Assembly (NCBI RefSeq): GCF_007625155.1
Contig: NZ_VMNK01000014.1
Coordinates: forward strand, 1-64,000
Source: Denitromonas halophila
Lineage (GTDB): Bacteria; Pseudomonadota; Gammaproteobacteria; Burkholderiales; Rhodocyclaceae
Direction of reading: 5' to 3'
Length of the DNA stretch: 64,000 nucleotides
This document shows positions 30,817 through 40,576 of this stretch, piece by piece. Position numbers and translations under genes: made by a program. The notes below the pieces were generated by a model. That model was not told the origin of the DNA, searched no databases, and saw only the letters and a list, made by a program, of their open reading frames with translations. Numbering within the stretch: position 1 is the first letter of the stretch; each line of letters begins with the position of its first letter.

Positions 30817-31232
30817 GCACGACATTTGACATCTACGCAAACGCAGGTTTGACCACCGCATTGACCGCCGGCATTCCGTTTGCCCAGGTGGCCAGCGGGT
30901 CGGCCACTGACGTGCTGGTGTATTTCGGCAGCCAGACGCCGGGCAAGACCCTGCAAGCGGCAAGCAGCCCCGGCTTTGACCAGATCACCCTGACGCCTGA
31001 CGACGTGTCATCCGGCAGCGGGGTCGAGACCAGCATGATCCGGCTCGCCAGCACCGCGCTGGGCCTCGACAGCGCCACCCCGGGCGCGGCGATCAACCTC
31101 GGCGTGACGCTCACCTCGGGCGACACCAACGCGATCCCGGTGTGGATCAGGGTGGATGCCGGCGCGCTGGCCGTGAGTGGCACGCCCTACACCGACGGGC
31201 TGGTAAAACTTAATCCGGTGATTGAGACATGA
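30813..31232 (+). CDS. Phage tail structural protein
   Basis: Encodes 139 residues: TTFDIYANAGLTTALTAGIP, TDVLVYFGSQTPGKTLQAAS and a C-terminal beta part. It overlaps neighbours by ATGA at both ends. The pattern of a small beta sandwich in the tail operon suggests a fibre-associated or baseplate protein. No named family. Confidence 0.55.
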   Translation: MSTTFDIYANAGLTTALTAGIPFAQVASGSATDVLVYFGSQTPGKTLQAASSPGFDQITLTPDDVSSGSGVETSMIRLASTALGLDSATPGAAINLGVTLTSGDTNAIPVWIRVDAGALAVSGTPYTDGLVKLNPVIET

Positions 31233-31519
31233 GCATCAAACAGTCGATCAGCGCACTAGCCGACCAGCCGACCGCCACGCCGAGCTTTGCCCCGGCGCCG
31301 GTCGTTGGCGCGCGGCCAGGCGGTGTATCGGTGGGGCGGCAGCAAGCCAGCACGGTGGGCGGTGGGGCCGGGTTTGATGAGGCAGACTACGCACAGCGCG
31401 AATACTGGACGACGGTTAATCGCATGAGTACGGACGGGCTTTTCACCATCCAGGAAAAACCGCTCAAGTCGATCCTGCTGGTGTCCGGTGGTCGCGCCAC
31501 CTTCAAAGAGCCGGTGTAA
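31229..31519 (+). CDS. Hypothetical tail operon protein
   Basis: Encodes 96 residues, coupled by ATGA to the previous gene and by TAATG to the next. The N-terminal half is Pro/Gly/Ala-rich and probably disordered. The C-terminal half, WTTVNRMSTDGLFTIQEKPL and KSILLVSGGRATFKEPV, is more structured. No family is recognised. Confidence 0.5.
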   Translation: MSIKQSISALADQPTATPSFAPAPVVGARPGGVSVGRQQASTVGGGAGFDEADYAQREYWTTVNRMSTDGLFTIQEKPLKSILLVSGGRATFKEPV

Positions 31520-33276
31520 TGCGTGAAGGCGTCGAAAACCTCCCAGCCGAAACAGACCGATTCGGTCTGCGCTATCACGGTCCGGTGGTTGAAGGCGTCG
31601 TTACCCTGCCATCCGGCCACACCGCAGGCAGCATCCAGGCATACGTGAGCACTATCGCCGTGAGCGGCAAGCCCGGACCCTATGGGCAGGTGCATTTCGA
31701 CAACGCGGCCGACGTGTACCTCAAAAACTACGCCGTGTTGAGCCTCGACGAAGTGCTCTACAACACCAGCATCATGGGCAAGACGCTCGGCAAAGAGGCT
31801 GTGCCATTCGTTGCGCCGTCTGGGCGGGTGTGGATATTGTCCGCCACCGGCAACTGGCGATGCGACGACGCCAGCTTTGCCGGCACCGCAAAGCGCTTTG
31901 GTGTGTTCGGCAAAAACGTCGCAAACAACGCGCACACCGTCACCATCACCAACCCAGCGCTCGGCAACACCGACCTGTCGGCCTGCACCCTGAGACTGAC
32001 CGACGCCACCCGCGACGGGTCTAAGCGCATCTATCGCGCAGAGGCCGGCGGCATCGCCATCGCATGGCTCGAGCTAACACTCAGCGAGCCCACTCCGACC
32101 ACCATCGGCGCGTCATTTGCCATCGTGCGCGACGTGGCCACCACCAGGGGGGCATTCACCTCGCAGCCAACCACGTATAGCGCGCCAGACGATCAGTGGG
32201 ACGTGTCTATCGGTGTGTACAACACAAAAACAATTGATACGCCGACGCGAATAGTGTGGGAATTCACGCCCGCCCCGCCAAATTACATACAAACGCCGAC
32301 CGCCGGCACGATTACCCTGCTGACTTTTTACCGCATCACAGGGCATGTGTTTTCGATGACCTACGCCGATAACGGCGCGCTGATTGATGGCACGATGGAC
32401 GTTCAGACGAAAAGATCAGGGTCGTCAACCATCGCAATCAATGTCACGTCATCCGGCACATGCACCGTCGATCAGACGTATGACGGATCGACATGGAGCG
32501 AGACGGTATCAGGGACGGTCGAGGTGGAGGTGGGCGCTACGCTGTCGAGCAATATTACGGCAGAGTCTCGCGTCACGCTCAACCGGGGCGGCTCTTCCGT
32601 TGGCTCAATCGTGTATTCGGTCGATGGCGTCATGACGGATGTCCGGTCTGAGAAAGAGGTAGGCGGCGCCGGACCGATGTACGTATCTACGCCAGGCAAT
32701 GGCCTATCCCCGCTGCTACACGTCGTCAATACGACCAGCCAGGCCACGACGGAGGGCTACGAATTCAAGGCAGACGGCGCGACCGTCAAAACCTACCCCC
32801 GTCCTCCAATCAATTTCAATCAGTCCGACACAAAATCAAACATCCCGCTGGCGTCCAATGCAATCGGCCATATATTTCCGGCCGCCAACACCTACCCATC
32901 CGCAGACGGAGCCCCGCCGCCGGATAACGCGCTATTTGCACAAATTGGCGTTAGCACCATCGTACTGACGGGGGATGGATACAAATACCCGTATCTATTC
33001 AGCCGCATCATGCGGCGCAGTAATTCGGTGTTGTCAGTCCCAGGCGCTATGATCACGTCGGCAACATCTGGTGGTGGTGGCACCGTTACGATGGAGAGCG
33101 CGTGGGACTCTCATCTGCTCGGGCGAAACGGCATCCTCGACCCGACCAGACCCACCGTCGCCGCCTCATATGGCGGGGGTGAAGTCACGTGGGACCTGCC
33201 CACGGTATCAGAGCAGCCCGTGACCGGCGAGTGGGTTCGCGGTGCGACGGCGACTCAAAACGTCGGGTTTGTCTAG
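31519..33276 (+). CDS. Large tail/virion protein of unknown role
   Basis: Encodes 585 residues, beta-rich and Thr/Ser/Gly-rich throughout. Features include DVYLKNYAVLSLDEVLYN, GRVWILSATGNWRCDDASF (a possible beta propeller-like stretch) and TFYRITGHVFSMTYADNGAL. It is the last large gene of the tail operon, where receptor-binding or central fibre proteins are often encoded. Its stop overlaps the next GTG start. No catalytic motif was seen. Confidence 0.55.
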   Translation: MREGVENLPAETDRFGLRYHGPVVEGVVTLPSGHTAGSIQAYVSTIAVSGKPGPYGQVHFDNAADVYLKNYAVLSLDEVLYNTSIMGKTLGKEAVPFVAPSGRVWILSATGNWRCDDASFAGTAKRFGVFGKNVANNAHTVTITNPALGNTDLSACTLRLTDATRDGSKRIYRAEAGGIAIAWLELTLSEPTPTTIGASFAIVRDVATTRGAFTSQPTTYSAPDDQWDVSIGVYNTKTIDTPTRIVWEFTPAPPNYIQTPTAGTITLLTFYRITGHVFSMTYADNGALIDGTMDVQTKRSGSSTIAINVTSSGTCTVDQTYDGSTWSETVSGTVEVEVGATLSSNITAESRVTLNRGGSSVGSIVYSVDGVMTDVRSEKEVGGAGPMYVSTPGNGLSPLLHVVNTTSQATTEGYEFKADGATVKTYPRPPINFNQSDTKSNIPLASNAIGHIFPAANTYPSADGAPPPDNALFAQIGVSTIVLTGDGYKYPYLFSRIMRRSNSVLSVPGAMITSATSGGGGTVTMESAWDSHLLGRNGILDPTRPTVAASYGGGEVTWDLPTVSEQPVTGEWVRGATATQNVGFV

Positions 33277-33707
33277 TGATATTCTCCGCCGCGCTGCTCG
33301 TGCTGCTCGTGCTGCTCGGCATCGTCTGGCGATACAGCGGCAACCGTAGCAATTGCCTCAACGTTGCCGCCATCGCCTGGTTACGCCGCCGCGCCCGCAT
33401 CTGGTTTGCCATCCGACGCAGCCACGGCAAGCGCGGGCGCATCCCGCACGCGGCGGCCATTGCCGAGTCCGGCCCGCTCAAGTTTCACGCCATGCCCGAC
33501 GGCACCTGGCACGCCACGCCAGACGGCAGCACGCTCTACGTGCTCGAGTACGCCCCGCCGGACGGCCAGCGCAAAGACTCGGTCATGCAGGCCGGGGCAT
33601 TCCCGCTGCTGTTTGACGGCCTCTACTACCTGCGCCGGTATCGGCTGGATGCTGACGGCGTGGGCAACACGTTTGACGCGGCGGTGGATAGCCTGCTGAC
33701 GGGCTGA
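33276..33707 (+). CDS. Membrane-anchored protein at the end of the tail operon
   Basis: Encodes 143 residues from a GTG overlapping the previous stop (TAGTG). The N-terminus is one hydrophobic helix (IFSAALLVLLVLLGIVW), followed by a basic segment (AWLRRRARIWFAIRRSHGKR) and a soluble domain (GTWHATPDGSTLYVLEYAPP, AFPLLFDGLYYLRRYRLDAD). It is convergent with the integrase gene, six bases apart. It could be a lysogenic conversion or exclusion factor, but this is unproven. Confidence 0.6.
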   Translation: MIFSAALLVLLVLLGIVWRYSGNRSNCLNVAAIAWLRRRARIWFAIRRSHGKRGRIPHAAAIAESGPLKFHAMPDGTWHATPDGSTLYVLEYAPPDGQRKDSVMQAGAFPLLFDGLYYLRRYRLDADGVGNTFDAAVDSLLTG

Positions 33708-33713
33708 TCCGGA

Positions 33714-35321
33714 TCACAACTGCGCGTCGCTCTGCGCCCGCCACGCCCCCGACCGCCGATCCACAATCAACGCCCTCGACCCGCCGCCCTTGGCCACCAG
33801 CACCAGGCCGATGGTGTTGCGGTCTGCCGAGGTGAATCCGCGCGCATACACCGCAATCCGCTCAAAGGTGTCGGCCACCAGTTGCCGCACCGTCTGCCGT
33901 GCTGGCTCGTCCATGGCCAGCGCCGCCTCGGCCAGCGCCGCCCAAGACGCCGCGGCGGGTGCATCTACCCCGGCCGCGTGCGCCAGCTCGCGCTCGGTGG
34001 CGGTCGCCTCGGTGGTGAGCGTGGCCAGCTGCGATTCAAGGTCGCGCGCTTTGCGGGCAAACGCGATGGGCGCCGGGCCGTCGTCGGCCAGCATCGCGTC
34101 TGTCACTCGCTCGATCTGTTTTTCTACCTCGGCAATCTGCGCCCGGGTGGTGGCAAGCGCCGCGCGCAAGCCCTGGGCCGGGTCGCTGCCCGCCATCAGC
34201 GCCGTGAGGTTGATCTGGTCAGAGCAGTAGGTGAGAATGGCGCGCTCCACTGGCACCACCGAGCAACTGCCCGGCACATCGCAGCCCGCGCCGTGCGAGT
34301 GCCCGTTGCAGATCAGCCGGCGGTGGCCGTCCTGCGGCGTGCCGTCTGCCTTGCGTGGCCGCGTCATCAGGTTTTGCGCTGCCACCGCCGAGCCGCAGTA
34401 ACCGCAAAACGTGATGCCCATGCCGGTGACCATGGCCGTGATCTCGCCCCGCCCGCGCCGCCGCTTTCGCTGGCCAACCAGGTGCTGCAGCTCGTCAAAC
34501 TCGGCCGGCGTCAGCAGGGCAGGGTAATACCCCGCCAGCGCGTACGCCTCGCCGTCAACCTCGATCCGCTTGACCCCCATCAGCGCCGGCACGCGCAGCG
34601 TTTTGTACAGGGCAGGCGCCCCGATCGGCCCGCCCGTGATCGACACCCCGCGCGCCGTCATCTCCCGCGCAATCCGCACCGCCCCATTGCCTTGCCGAAA
34701 CAACCCGATCGCCATCCGGATTGCCTCGGCGCGCTCCGGTATCAGCTCAAACGCCGACCCCGTCCAGCGCACCCATGCCGGGTCCGACCCGTTGCGCACC
34801 GCCCCGCGATACGTCCCGGCCAGCCACCCCTCACACTGCCGCCGAATCGCCGCCCGCACCCGCTTGCTCTTCGTGTCGCTCTCCTCATGCGCGCGGATCA
34901 TCACCAACAGCGAATACACCAAGTCCATCGGCTGCGCCTTCAGCGACTCCCGGTTGTACTCCCGCCCGTCTGATGCCGTCACCACCGTGATCCCAGCGTT
35001 GATGATCTGCGCCAACTGCGCCTGCGCCTGGATCGGCTCGGCCCGCGACAACCGGTCAAGCCCCTCCACAATCAACACCGACCCCGCCGCGATGTGCCCA
35101 TCATCCACCGCCGCCAAAAACACCCCCAGCGCCCCGCGCGACACGTGCCGCTGGTGGTAAGCGCTCAGCCCCTCGTCGCGCATCGACAGCGCATCATCCA
35201 GCACCAGACCCCGCTCAGCCGCCCACCGCCGCGCGTACTCAGCCTGCCGCGCCGAGCTATCACCCGACGACTGGCGCGGGTCAGAAAACCGCAGGTAGCT
35301 ATATACTCTCGGCTGGCTCAT
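33714..35321 (-). CDS. Large serine integrase
   Basis: Encodes 535 residues. The N-terminal catalytic domain has YLRFSDPRQ with nucleophile S13 and GLDRLSR. A recombinase domain follows ([20 protein letters not shown]), then a zinc ribbon (FCGYCGSA ... [17 protein letters not shown]) and a coiled coil ([20 protein letters not shown]). It would integrate phage DNA at the rimO start; excision would need a directionality factor, and none was identified. Its ATG overlaps the rimO ATG on the opposite strand within the palindrome CATG at 35319-35322. Confidence 0.93.
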   Translation of the reverse strand: MSQPRVYSYLRFSDPRQSSGDSSARQAEYARRWAAERGLVLDDALSMRDEGLSAYHQRHVSRGALGVFLAAVDDGHIAAGSVLIVEGLDRLSRAEPIQAQAQLAQIINAGITVVTASDGREYNRESLKAQPMDLVYSLLVMIRAHEESDTKSKRVRAAIRRQCEGWLAGTYRGAVRNGSDPAWVRWTGSAFELIPERAEAIRMAIGLFRQGNGAVRIAREMTARGVSITGGPIGAPALYKTLRVPALMGVKRIEVDGEAYALAGYYPALLTPAEFDELQHLVGQRKRRRGRGEITAMVTGMGITFCGYCGSAVAAQNLMTRPRKADGTPQDGHRRLICNGHSHGAGCDVPGSCSVVPVERAILTYCSDQINLTALMAGSDPAQGLRAALATTRAQIAEVEKQIERVTDAMLADDGPAPIAFARKARDLESQLATLTTEATATERELAHAAGVDAPAAASWAALAEAALAMDEPARQTVRQLVADTFERIAVYARGFTSADRNTIGLVLVAKGGGSRALIVDRRSGAWRAQSDAQL

Positions 35322-36666
35322 GGCTCGATCTAAAATGAAGAAAAAACACAGTATAGGTGTAGTATCACTCGGGTGCCCGAAGGCGACCGTTGATTCCGAG
35401 CATATCCTTACCCGTTTGCGGGCGGAAGGGTATGAGGTTTCCGGGTCCTACGACGATGCGGAACTTGTTGTTGTCAATACCTGTGGCTTTATTGATGCGG
35501 CGGTCGCCGAGTCGCTCGATGCTATCGGTGAGGCCTTGGCAGAAAACGGCCGTGTTGTCGTGACAGGCTGTCTCGGCGCCAAGGCCGACGTGATTCTCGA
35601 CGCTCACCCACAGGTGCTGGCGGTCACGGGCCCGCATGCGACAAACGAGGTGATGCAGGCGATCCATGCGCACGTGCCCAAGCCGCATGACCCGTTTCTG
35701 GATCTCGTGCCGCCACAGGGTGTCCGGCTGACCCCGAGGCACTACGCTTACCTGAAAATTTCAGAAGGCTGCAACCACCGGTGCACCTTCTGCATCATTC
35801 CATCGATGCGCGGCGACCTTGTCAGCCGCCCGATTGGCGACGTGTTACGCGAGGCTGAAAAACTGGCCGAGGCCGGGGTCAAGGAGTTGCTGGTAATTTC
35901 TCAGGACACCAGTGCCTATGGTGTCGATGTGAAGTACCGCACCGGATTCTGGGGCGGCAAGCCGGTCAAGACCCGCTTGCTTGAACTGGCCAACGCGTTG
36001 GGTGAGCTTGGTATCTGGGTGCGGATGCACTATGTGTATCCATATCCGAGCGTGGATGACCTGATTCCGCTGATGGCCGAAGGCAAGATCCTGCCTTATC
36101 TCGATGTGCCGTTTCAGCATGCGAGCCCGCGGATTTTGAAAGCCATGCGTCGCCCGGCCAGTGCCGAGAACGTGTTGGAGCGGGTCCGTAAGTGGCGCAG
36201 CATCTGTCCGGATCTCACGATCCGCTCAACCTTCATCACCGGTTTCCCCGGCGAGACCGAGGCAGACTTTGAAGAGTTGCTTCGCTTCCTCGAAATGGCC
36301 GATCTGGACAGGGTAGGGGCCTTTGCCTACTCGCCGGTGGAGGGGGCGGCCGCAAATGCACTGGGAGAACCTGTGCCCGAAGCCGTCCGCGAGTCTCGTC
36401 GTGCGCGCTTGATGGCCTTCCAGGAAGACATCAGCACGCAGCGTCTTGAAGCCAAGATCGGTCGAGAGATGACGGTGCTGGTGGATGATGTTGATGACGA
36501 TGGCGCCGTGGCGCGATCGCCTGGCGACGCGCCCGATATCGATGGTTTGGTTTACATTCCGGGAGCCGACCACCTCGAGGTTGGTGATTTTGTTCAGGTG
36601 CGCATTACCGATTGTGACGTCCACGATCTTTACGCCGACCTGTTACAGGACGACGCTCGCAGCTAA
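35320..36666 (+). CDS. rimO: Ribosomal protein S12 methylthiotransferase RimO
   Basis: Encodes 448 residues. Three N-terminal cluster cysteines C19 ([13 protein letters not shown]), C55 (VVVNTCGFI) and C84 (VVVTGCLGA), a radical SAM CxxxCxxC motif (C151, C155, C158 in [10 protein letters not shown]) and a C-terminal TRAM domain are all present. It adds a methylthio group to the conserved Asp of ribosomal protein S12. The start at 35320 lies on the prophage junction and overlaps the integrase start. An ATG at 35335 is the alternative, so the first few residues may be phage-derived. Confidence 0.95.
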   Translation: MARSKMKKKHSIGVVSLGCPKATVDSEHILTRLRAEGYEVSGSYDDAELVVVNTCGFIDAAVAESLDAIGEALAENGRVVVTGCLGAKADVILDAHPQVLAVTGPHATNEVMQAIHAHVPKPHDPFLDLVPPQGVRLTPRHYAYLKISEGCNHRCTFCIIPSMRGDLVSRPIGDVLREAEKLAEAGVKELLVISQDTSAYGVDVKYRTGFWGGKPVKTRLLELANALGELGIWVRMHYVYPYPSVDDLIPLMAEGKILPYLDVPFQHASPRILKAMRRPASAENVLERVRKWRSICPDLTIRSTFITGFPGETEADFEELLRFLEMADLDRVGAFAYSPVEGAAANALGEPVPEAVRESRRARLMAFQEDISTQRLEAKIGREMTVLVDDVDDDGAVARSPGDAPDIDGLVYIPGADHLEVGDFVQVRITDCDVHDLYADLLQDDARS

Positions 36667-36705
36667 AGTCCGCTGGCGTCGCCATTCGCTCAAAAAGGGC
36701 TCGCC

Positions 36706-37650
36706 ATGCATGATCTGGAACAACCCCGCGGTTTGAGCGACGGCCCCAGGCTGGGGTTGGCGCTCGGAAGTGGGGCGGCCCGTGGCTGGGCGCATATCGG
36801 TGTTATTCGCGCACTCAAGCGCGAAGGAATTCACCCGGACATCATTAGTGGATGTTCCATTGGCGCCTTTGTTGGTGCCGCGGAGGCGACGGGCGAGTTC
36901 GAAAAACTGGCGACCTGGGTTGAGCGGCTGACATGGCAGTCGGTGGTGTCGCTTCTTGATGTCAGCCTCAAGGGTGGGCTGATCAAAGGCGACCGCCTCA
37001 TCGACTATTTCGAGCGCGAGATCGCGACGCTCGACTTCGACGAATTGCAGCTCCCCTTTGGCTGTGTTGCAACAGAACTCCAGACGGGCCGGGAAATTTG
37101 GCTGAAGGAGGGCAGTGTTGCCCGCGCTGTGCGCGCTTCCATTGCCTTGCCCGGGCTGTTCACGCCAGTTGTCGAAAAAGACCGAGTGCTGGTTGATGGG
37201 GGTTTGGTGAATCCGGTGCCGGTGTCGCTGTGCCGCGCCATGGGCGCCGACATCGTGATTGCGGTCGATCTGGGGTCCGACATCGTCGGACGGGCGAAGC
37301 GTCGCCTCCCGCACGGAAAGAAACCTGCTGTTGAGCCCAGTGCCGAGCGAAGCTGGGCGGAGCGTCTGCTCGACCGCTTTGGTTTGAACGGGAAGGACAG
37401 CGAAGATGACGAGCTCTCCATGCTGGATGTGCTCAATACCAGCATCAATATCATGCAGGTCCGGATTGCTCGCAGTCGTTTGGCAGGTGAGCCGGCTGAC
37501 GTCTTGATTGCGCCGCGTGTCGGGCAGGTGGGTCCGATGGACTACCATCGAGCCAAAGAAACCATTGCGGAAGGCGAGGCAGCGGTTGCGCGGATGATGC
37601 CGGCAATCCGATATGCCTTGGGTCACGAAGGAGGTGGGCATGATGCATGA
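36706..37650 (+). CDS. Patatin-like phospholipase (RssA/NTE family)
   Basis: Encodes 314 residues with oxyanion loop GSGAARGWAHIGV, nucleophile S51 in SGCSIGAF and D164 in VDGGLVNPVP, the Ser-Asp dyad of patatin hydrolases. It probably hydrolyses acyl esters of phospholipids at the membrane. No signal peptide is seen. The next gene begins 11 bases before its stop, so they form an operon, possibly with rimO upstream. Confidence 0.9.
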   Translation: MHDLEQPRGLSDGPRLGLALGSGAARGWAHIGVIRALKREGIHPDIISGCSIGAFVGAAEATGEFEKLATWVERLTWQSVVSLLDVSLKGGLIKGDRLIDYFEREIATLDFDELQLPFGCVATELQTGREIWLKEGSVARAVRASIALPGLFTPVVEKDRVLVDGGLVNPVPVSLCRAMGADIVIAVDLGSDIVGRAKRRLPHGKKPAVEPSAERSWAERLLDRFGLNGKDSEDDELSMLDVLNTSINIMQVRIARSRLAGEPADVLIAPRVGQVGPMDYHRAKETIAEGEAAVARMMPAIRYALGHEGGGHDA

Positions 37651-39061
37651 AGCCTTGCTGGGGCGCTTGGTGGTGTGTGTTGGTGAGTCTTATGTCCTCA
37701 CCAGTCCTGACGATCAGGCCCCCTATATGACTGACTGGCGCGGGCGGTATCACGGTTCCGCGTATGCGGTGGTGCGTCCATCGGATGTCGCGCAAGTGTC
37801 CAGTGTGATGCGCCTTTGCCATGAACTCGGTGTTGGCGTGGTCCCCCAAGGGGGGAACACCGGCTTGTGTGGTGGGGCAACGCCGCGCGAGGACGACGCC
37901 GTCATCGTTCTGGCGCTGGATCGATTGAAGGCGGTACGGGCTATCGATCCCGTCGACAACACGATGCTGGTCGAGGCGGGTTGCACGCTGGCCCAGATTC
38001 AGCTGGCCGCTGAGGGCGCAGACCGCCTGTTTCCGCTATCGCTTGCGTCAGAGGGGAGCTGCCAGATTGGTGGCAACATCGCCACCAATGCTGGCGGCGT
38101 GCATGTCGTTAGATACGGAAACACCCGCCAACAAGTGCTTGGTCTGGAGGTGGTTCTGCCTGACGGTACGGTCTGGAATGGTTTGCGTTCGCTGCTCAAG
38201 GACAACACCGGATACGACCTCAAGCAGTTGTTTATCGGCTCGGAGGGCACGCTGGGGGTGATTACCGCCGCGACTTTGCGTTTGATGGCGCGGCCGAAAC
38301 AGCGCGCAGTGGCGTGGTTGGCCGTGACTGACCCCCAGGCAGCACTGGCGCTCCTGGGGGCCGCGAGAGATCGCCTCGGTGAGCGGGTGTCGGCATTTGA
38401 ATTGATCAGCCAGAACGCGCTCGATGTCGTTTTGCGCCACATCCCGGGTGCGCGCTTGCCGCTGGCGAAGAACCCGCCATGGTCGGTCTTGCTCGAGGTC
38501 TCCGACGTCGCGGCGGATACTCGACTTGATGAGTCGCTGGAGGCGCTTGCCGCCGATGCGTTTGAGTCCGGTCAGGTGAGTGATGCGGCGATTGCTGCGT
38601 CGGTTGCCCAGTGTGAGGCCTTGTGGGCGCTCCGGGAGAATATTTCCGAGGCGCAGCGCATCGAGGGCTTAAGCATCAAGCACGATGTGTCATTGCCCGT
38701 CAGTGCGATTCCTGCTTTTCTCGAATCGGCCGAGCGGGCATTGGACGCCGACTATCCGGCCGCGCGCATCGTGGCTTTTGGCCATATGGGTGATGGAAAC
38801 TTGCACTACAACATTTCCTCAGTCGATGCGGCGCAAAACGCCGCCTTGATTGCGCAAACGGAAGCGGTGAATCGTTGTGTGCATGACATTGTTGCCGGTT
38901 TTGATGGCTCGATTTCCGCTGAGCATGGTATTGGTCAGCTCAAGCGCGAGGAAATGGTGCGTTATAAATCGACTGTCGAACTGGCTTTGATGCGCCGTAT
39001 CAAGGAGGCAATTGATCCGCGCGGCTTGATGAATCCGGGCAAGGTGCTGCCCGATTTGTGA
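37640..39061 (+). CDS. FAD-linked 2-hydroxyacid dehydrogenase (GlcD/D2HGDH type)
   Basis: Encodes 473 residues from ATG 37640 with GGAGG five bases before it. The FAD-binding domain includes VVPQGGNTGLCGGATPREDD and SEGSCQIGGNIATNAGGVHV. The C-terminal substrate domain ends with FGHMGDGNLHYNIS and GSISAEHGIGQLKREEM, typical of D-lactate or D-2-hydroxyglutarate dehydrogenases. Substrate cannot be decided from sequence. It overlaps the patatin-like gene by 11 bases. Confidence 0.9.
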   Translation: MMHEALLGRLVVCVGESYVLTSPDDQAPYMTDWRGRYHGSAYAVVRPSDVAQVSSVMRLCHELGVGVVPQGGNTGLCGGATPREDDAVIVLALDRLKAVRAIDPVDNTMLVEAGCTLAQIQLAAEGADRLFPLSLASEGSCQIGGNIATNAGGVHVVRYGNTRQQVLGLEVVLPDGTVWNGLRSLLKDNTGYDLKQLFIGSEGTLGVITAATLRLMARPKQRAVAWLAVTDPQAALALLGAARDRLGERVSAFELISQNALDVVLRHIPGARLPLAKNPPWSVLLEVSDVAADTRLDESLEALAADAFESGQVSDAAIAASVAQCEALWALRENISEAQRIEGLSIKHDVSLPVSAIPAFLESAERALDADYPAARIVAFGHMGDGNLHYNISSVDAAQNAALIAQTEAVNRCVHDIVAGFDGSISAEHGIGQLKREEMVRYKSTVELALMRRIKEAIDPRGLMNPGKVLPDL

Positions 39062-39089
39062 GGCTTCTGAAAGTCGCGTCAAAAAAGGG

Positions 39090-39118
39090 TTTACAGCTTT
39101 TAAATGGCCACCTATAAT
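39090..39118 (+). promoter_or_regulatory. tRNA operon promoter 1
   Basis: TTTACA (39090-39095) and TATAAT (39113-39118) with a 17-bp spacer, followed by a GC-rich discriminator GCGCGC typical of stable RNA promoters under stringent control. Confidence 0.85.
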
Positions 39119-39130
39119 GCGCGCTCTTTC

Positions 39131-39206
<76 letters not shown>

Positions 39207-39214
39207 AAGAACAG

Positions 39215-39290
39215 GTCCCTATCGTCTAGAGGCCTAGGACACCGCCCTTTCACGGCGGCGACCGGGGTTCGAATCCCCGTAGGGACGCCA
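39215..39290 (+). tRNA. tRNA-Glu(TTC), copy 1
   Basis: 76 bases with CCA. Acceptor GTCCCTA/TAGGGAC; anticodon TTC in CCGCCCTTTCACGGCGG; T-loop GGGGTTCGAATCCCC. Eight bases after tRNA-Ala. Confidence 0.97.
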
Positions 39291-39298
39291 AGTTGCAA

Positions 39299-39328
39299 AA
39301 AGGCTGCCAGAGAAGTTTGGCAGCCTTT
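39299..39328 (+). other. Hairpin between tRNA-Glu and tRNA-Asp (also 39714-39737)
   Basis: AAAGGCTGCCA (39299-39309) pairs perfectly with TGGCAGCCTTT (39318-39328); the sequence after is GATTT. The same hairpin with slightly shorter arms is present in the second copy at 39714-39737. It may be a leaky terminator or an RNase processing site that sets the ratio of tRNA-Asp to the first two tRNAs. Confidence 0.6.
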
Positions 39329-39367
39329 GATTTGGCCGGTGGCACCGGCCAAGACACCGAAAGGTGT

Positions 39368-39444
39368 GGAGTGGTAGTTCAGTTGGTTAGAATACCGGCC
39401 TGTCACGCCGGGGGTCGCGGGTTCGAGTCCCGTCCACTCCGCCA
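39368..39444 (+). tRNA. tRNA-Asp(GTC), copy 1
   Basis: 77 bases with CCA. Acceptor GGAGTGG/CCACTCC; anticodon GTC in CCGGCCTGTCACGCCGG. No T-run terminator follows before the second promoter. Confidence 0.97.
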
Positions 39445-39498
39445 GATTTAATGCAGTTGTTTAGACGACAACTGCAATGAGCAACAGGTGAAAGTTGC

Positions 39499-39527
39499 TT
39501 GATTGGGAGTCGTAAGCAGGCTAGAAT
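39499..39527 (+). promoter_or_regulatory. tRNA operon promoter 2
   Basis: TTGATT (39499-39504) and TAGAAT (39522-39527), spacer 17 bp, upstream of the second Ala-Glu-Asp set. The sequence CGCTCTTTC after it is shared with the first copy. Confidence 0.7.
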
Positions 39528-39540
39528 GTCACGCTCTTTC

Positions 39541-39616
<76 letters not shown>

Positions 39617-39626
39617 AAGAAACAAG

Positions 39627-39702
39627 GTCCCTATCGTCTAGAGGCCTAGGACACCGCCCTTTCACGGCGGCGACCGGGGTTCGAATCCCCGTAGGGACGC
39701 CA
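39627..39702 (+). tRNA. tRNA-Glu(TTC), copy 2
   Basis: Identical to 39215-39290; the spacer from tRNA-Ala is two bases longer than in copy 1. Confidence 0.97.
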
Positions 39703-39779
39703 AGTTGTACGGAGGCTGCCAGAGAAGTTTGGCAGCCTTTGATTTGGCCGGTGGCACCGGTCAAGACACCGAAAGGTGT

Positions 39780-39856
39780 GGAGTGGTAGTTCAGTTGGTT
39801 AGAATACCGGCCTGTCACGCCGGGGGTCGCGGGTTCGAGTCCCGTCCACTCCGCCA
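39780..39856 (+). tRNA. tRNA-Asp(GTC), copy 2
   Basis: Identical to 39368-39444. Followed within ten bases by a strong terminator. Confidence 0.97.
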
Positions 39857-39865
39857 GAAATATCG

Positions 39866-39896
39866 AAAAGCGGGCGCGCAAGCGCCCGCTTTTTTT
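39866..39896 (+). terminator. Terminator of the tRNA cluster
   Basis: GCGGGCGC-GCAA-GCGCCCGC stem-loop (39870-39889), flanked by AAAA and followed by seven T. Confidence 0.9.
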
Positions 39897-40576
39897 GTTT
39901 TGCCGGGACCTTCCTGCTTTTTCTGGAGGCGGTTTTCACCCGTCGCCTGCTCTGGACGACCTCACACTGATTTTTTGCCATCCGTCAGTTTTCGCCCCTG
40001 CACTTCAACTCGAAGGCTTACCTACGCTGTGACTGGCGCGAGCCAGTGCTGCGCTCGATAGTGCGTAAAGTCACATCACGGATTGTGGTACCACGGCTGT
40101 GTTTTTTGGAGACACACGAGGACCGTGACGCCGAACTCGTCCTTCGATCCCGCTCTACTGTTTTGTTTCGCTCGTGACTTTTTACACCAAACGGACGGAC
40201 ACCTGAAACCTGTCGATTGACGAACGATTTTGTCATATTTTTCGACTACTGCTGGGTCGATGCGCCGTGCTTCAGTCAGAATGTACCGGGCTTTCAAATC
40301 AATAGGTTATCAATGGCTGTGCGCGGGAGGGGTAGATGTCAGAGGCGTCAGATGAATATTTTCAGACGTTCGTGCGTATAGCCTTAAAGGAACCATCTGG
40401 ACGTTGCTGCGATGCTATCGGCACTTGAGGCGGGCAGGCTGATGGTCTATTCGTTCAATTACGCCAAGCTGAATCGACGGATAGAGGGGGTCACAATGCT
40501 GTTGCCGAATAGTTCCGCCACAAGTACAGTTCGCGCCTCAAGCAGGATCGTATCGTTTGCACTTGAAGGTGAGCCT
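39897..40576. other. 680-base gap without a recognised gene
   Basis: Between the tRNA terminator and the peroxiredoxin start. Short frames exist on both strands (longest 73 codons on the minus strand, 40297-40076, MKARYILTEARRIDPAVVEK at its start) but none has convincing support. Base composition is lower in GC than the flanks. Nothing else is recognised. Confidence 0.5.

Larger units (their letters stand above)
1..35330. mobile_element. Lambda-like siphoviral prophage (left end outside window)
   Basis: A continuous block of phage modules in usual functional groups: leftward early operon, repressor/cro switch, primase-helicase, terminase, portal, lysis, capsid, long non-contractile tail with tape measure, and a serine integrase at the right end. 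No tail sheath or baseplate-wedge gene is seen, so a siphovirus is inferred. The right junction must lie close to 35,320, where the integrase and rimO start codons overlap. The left attachment site is not in the window, because the first gene is cut by position 1. The right boundary is accurate only to some tens of bases. Confidence 0.95.

Noticed and set aside
40076-40297. 73-codon minus strand frame in the gap after the tRNAs
   Set aside because: First 25 residues look protein-like but the rest does not, and there is no ribosome binding site or conserved neighbour.
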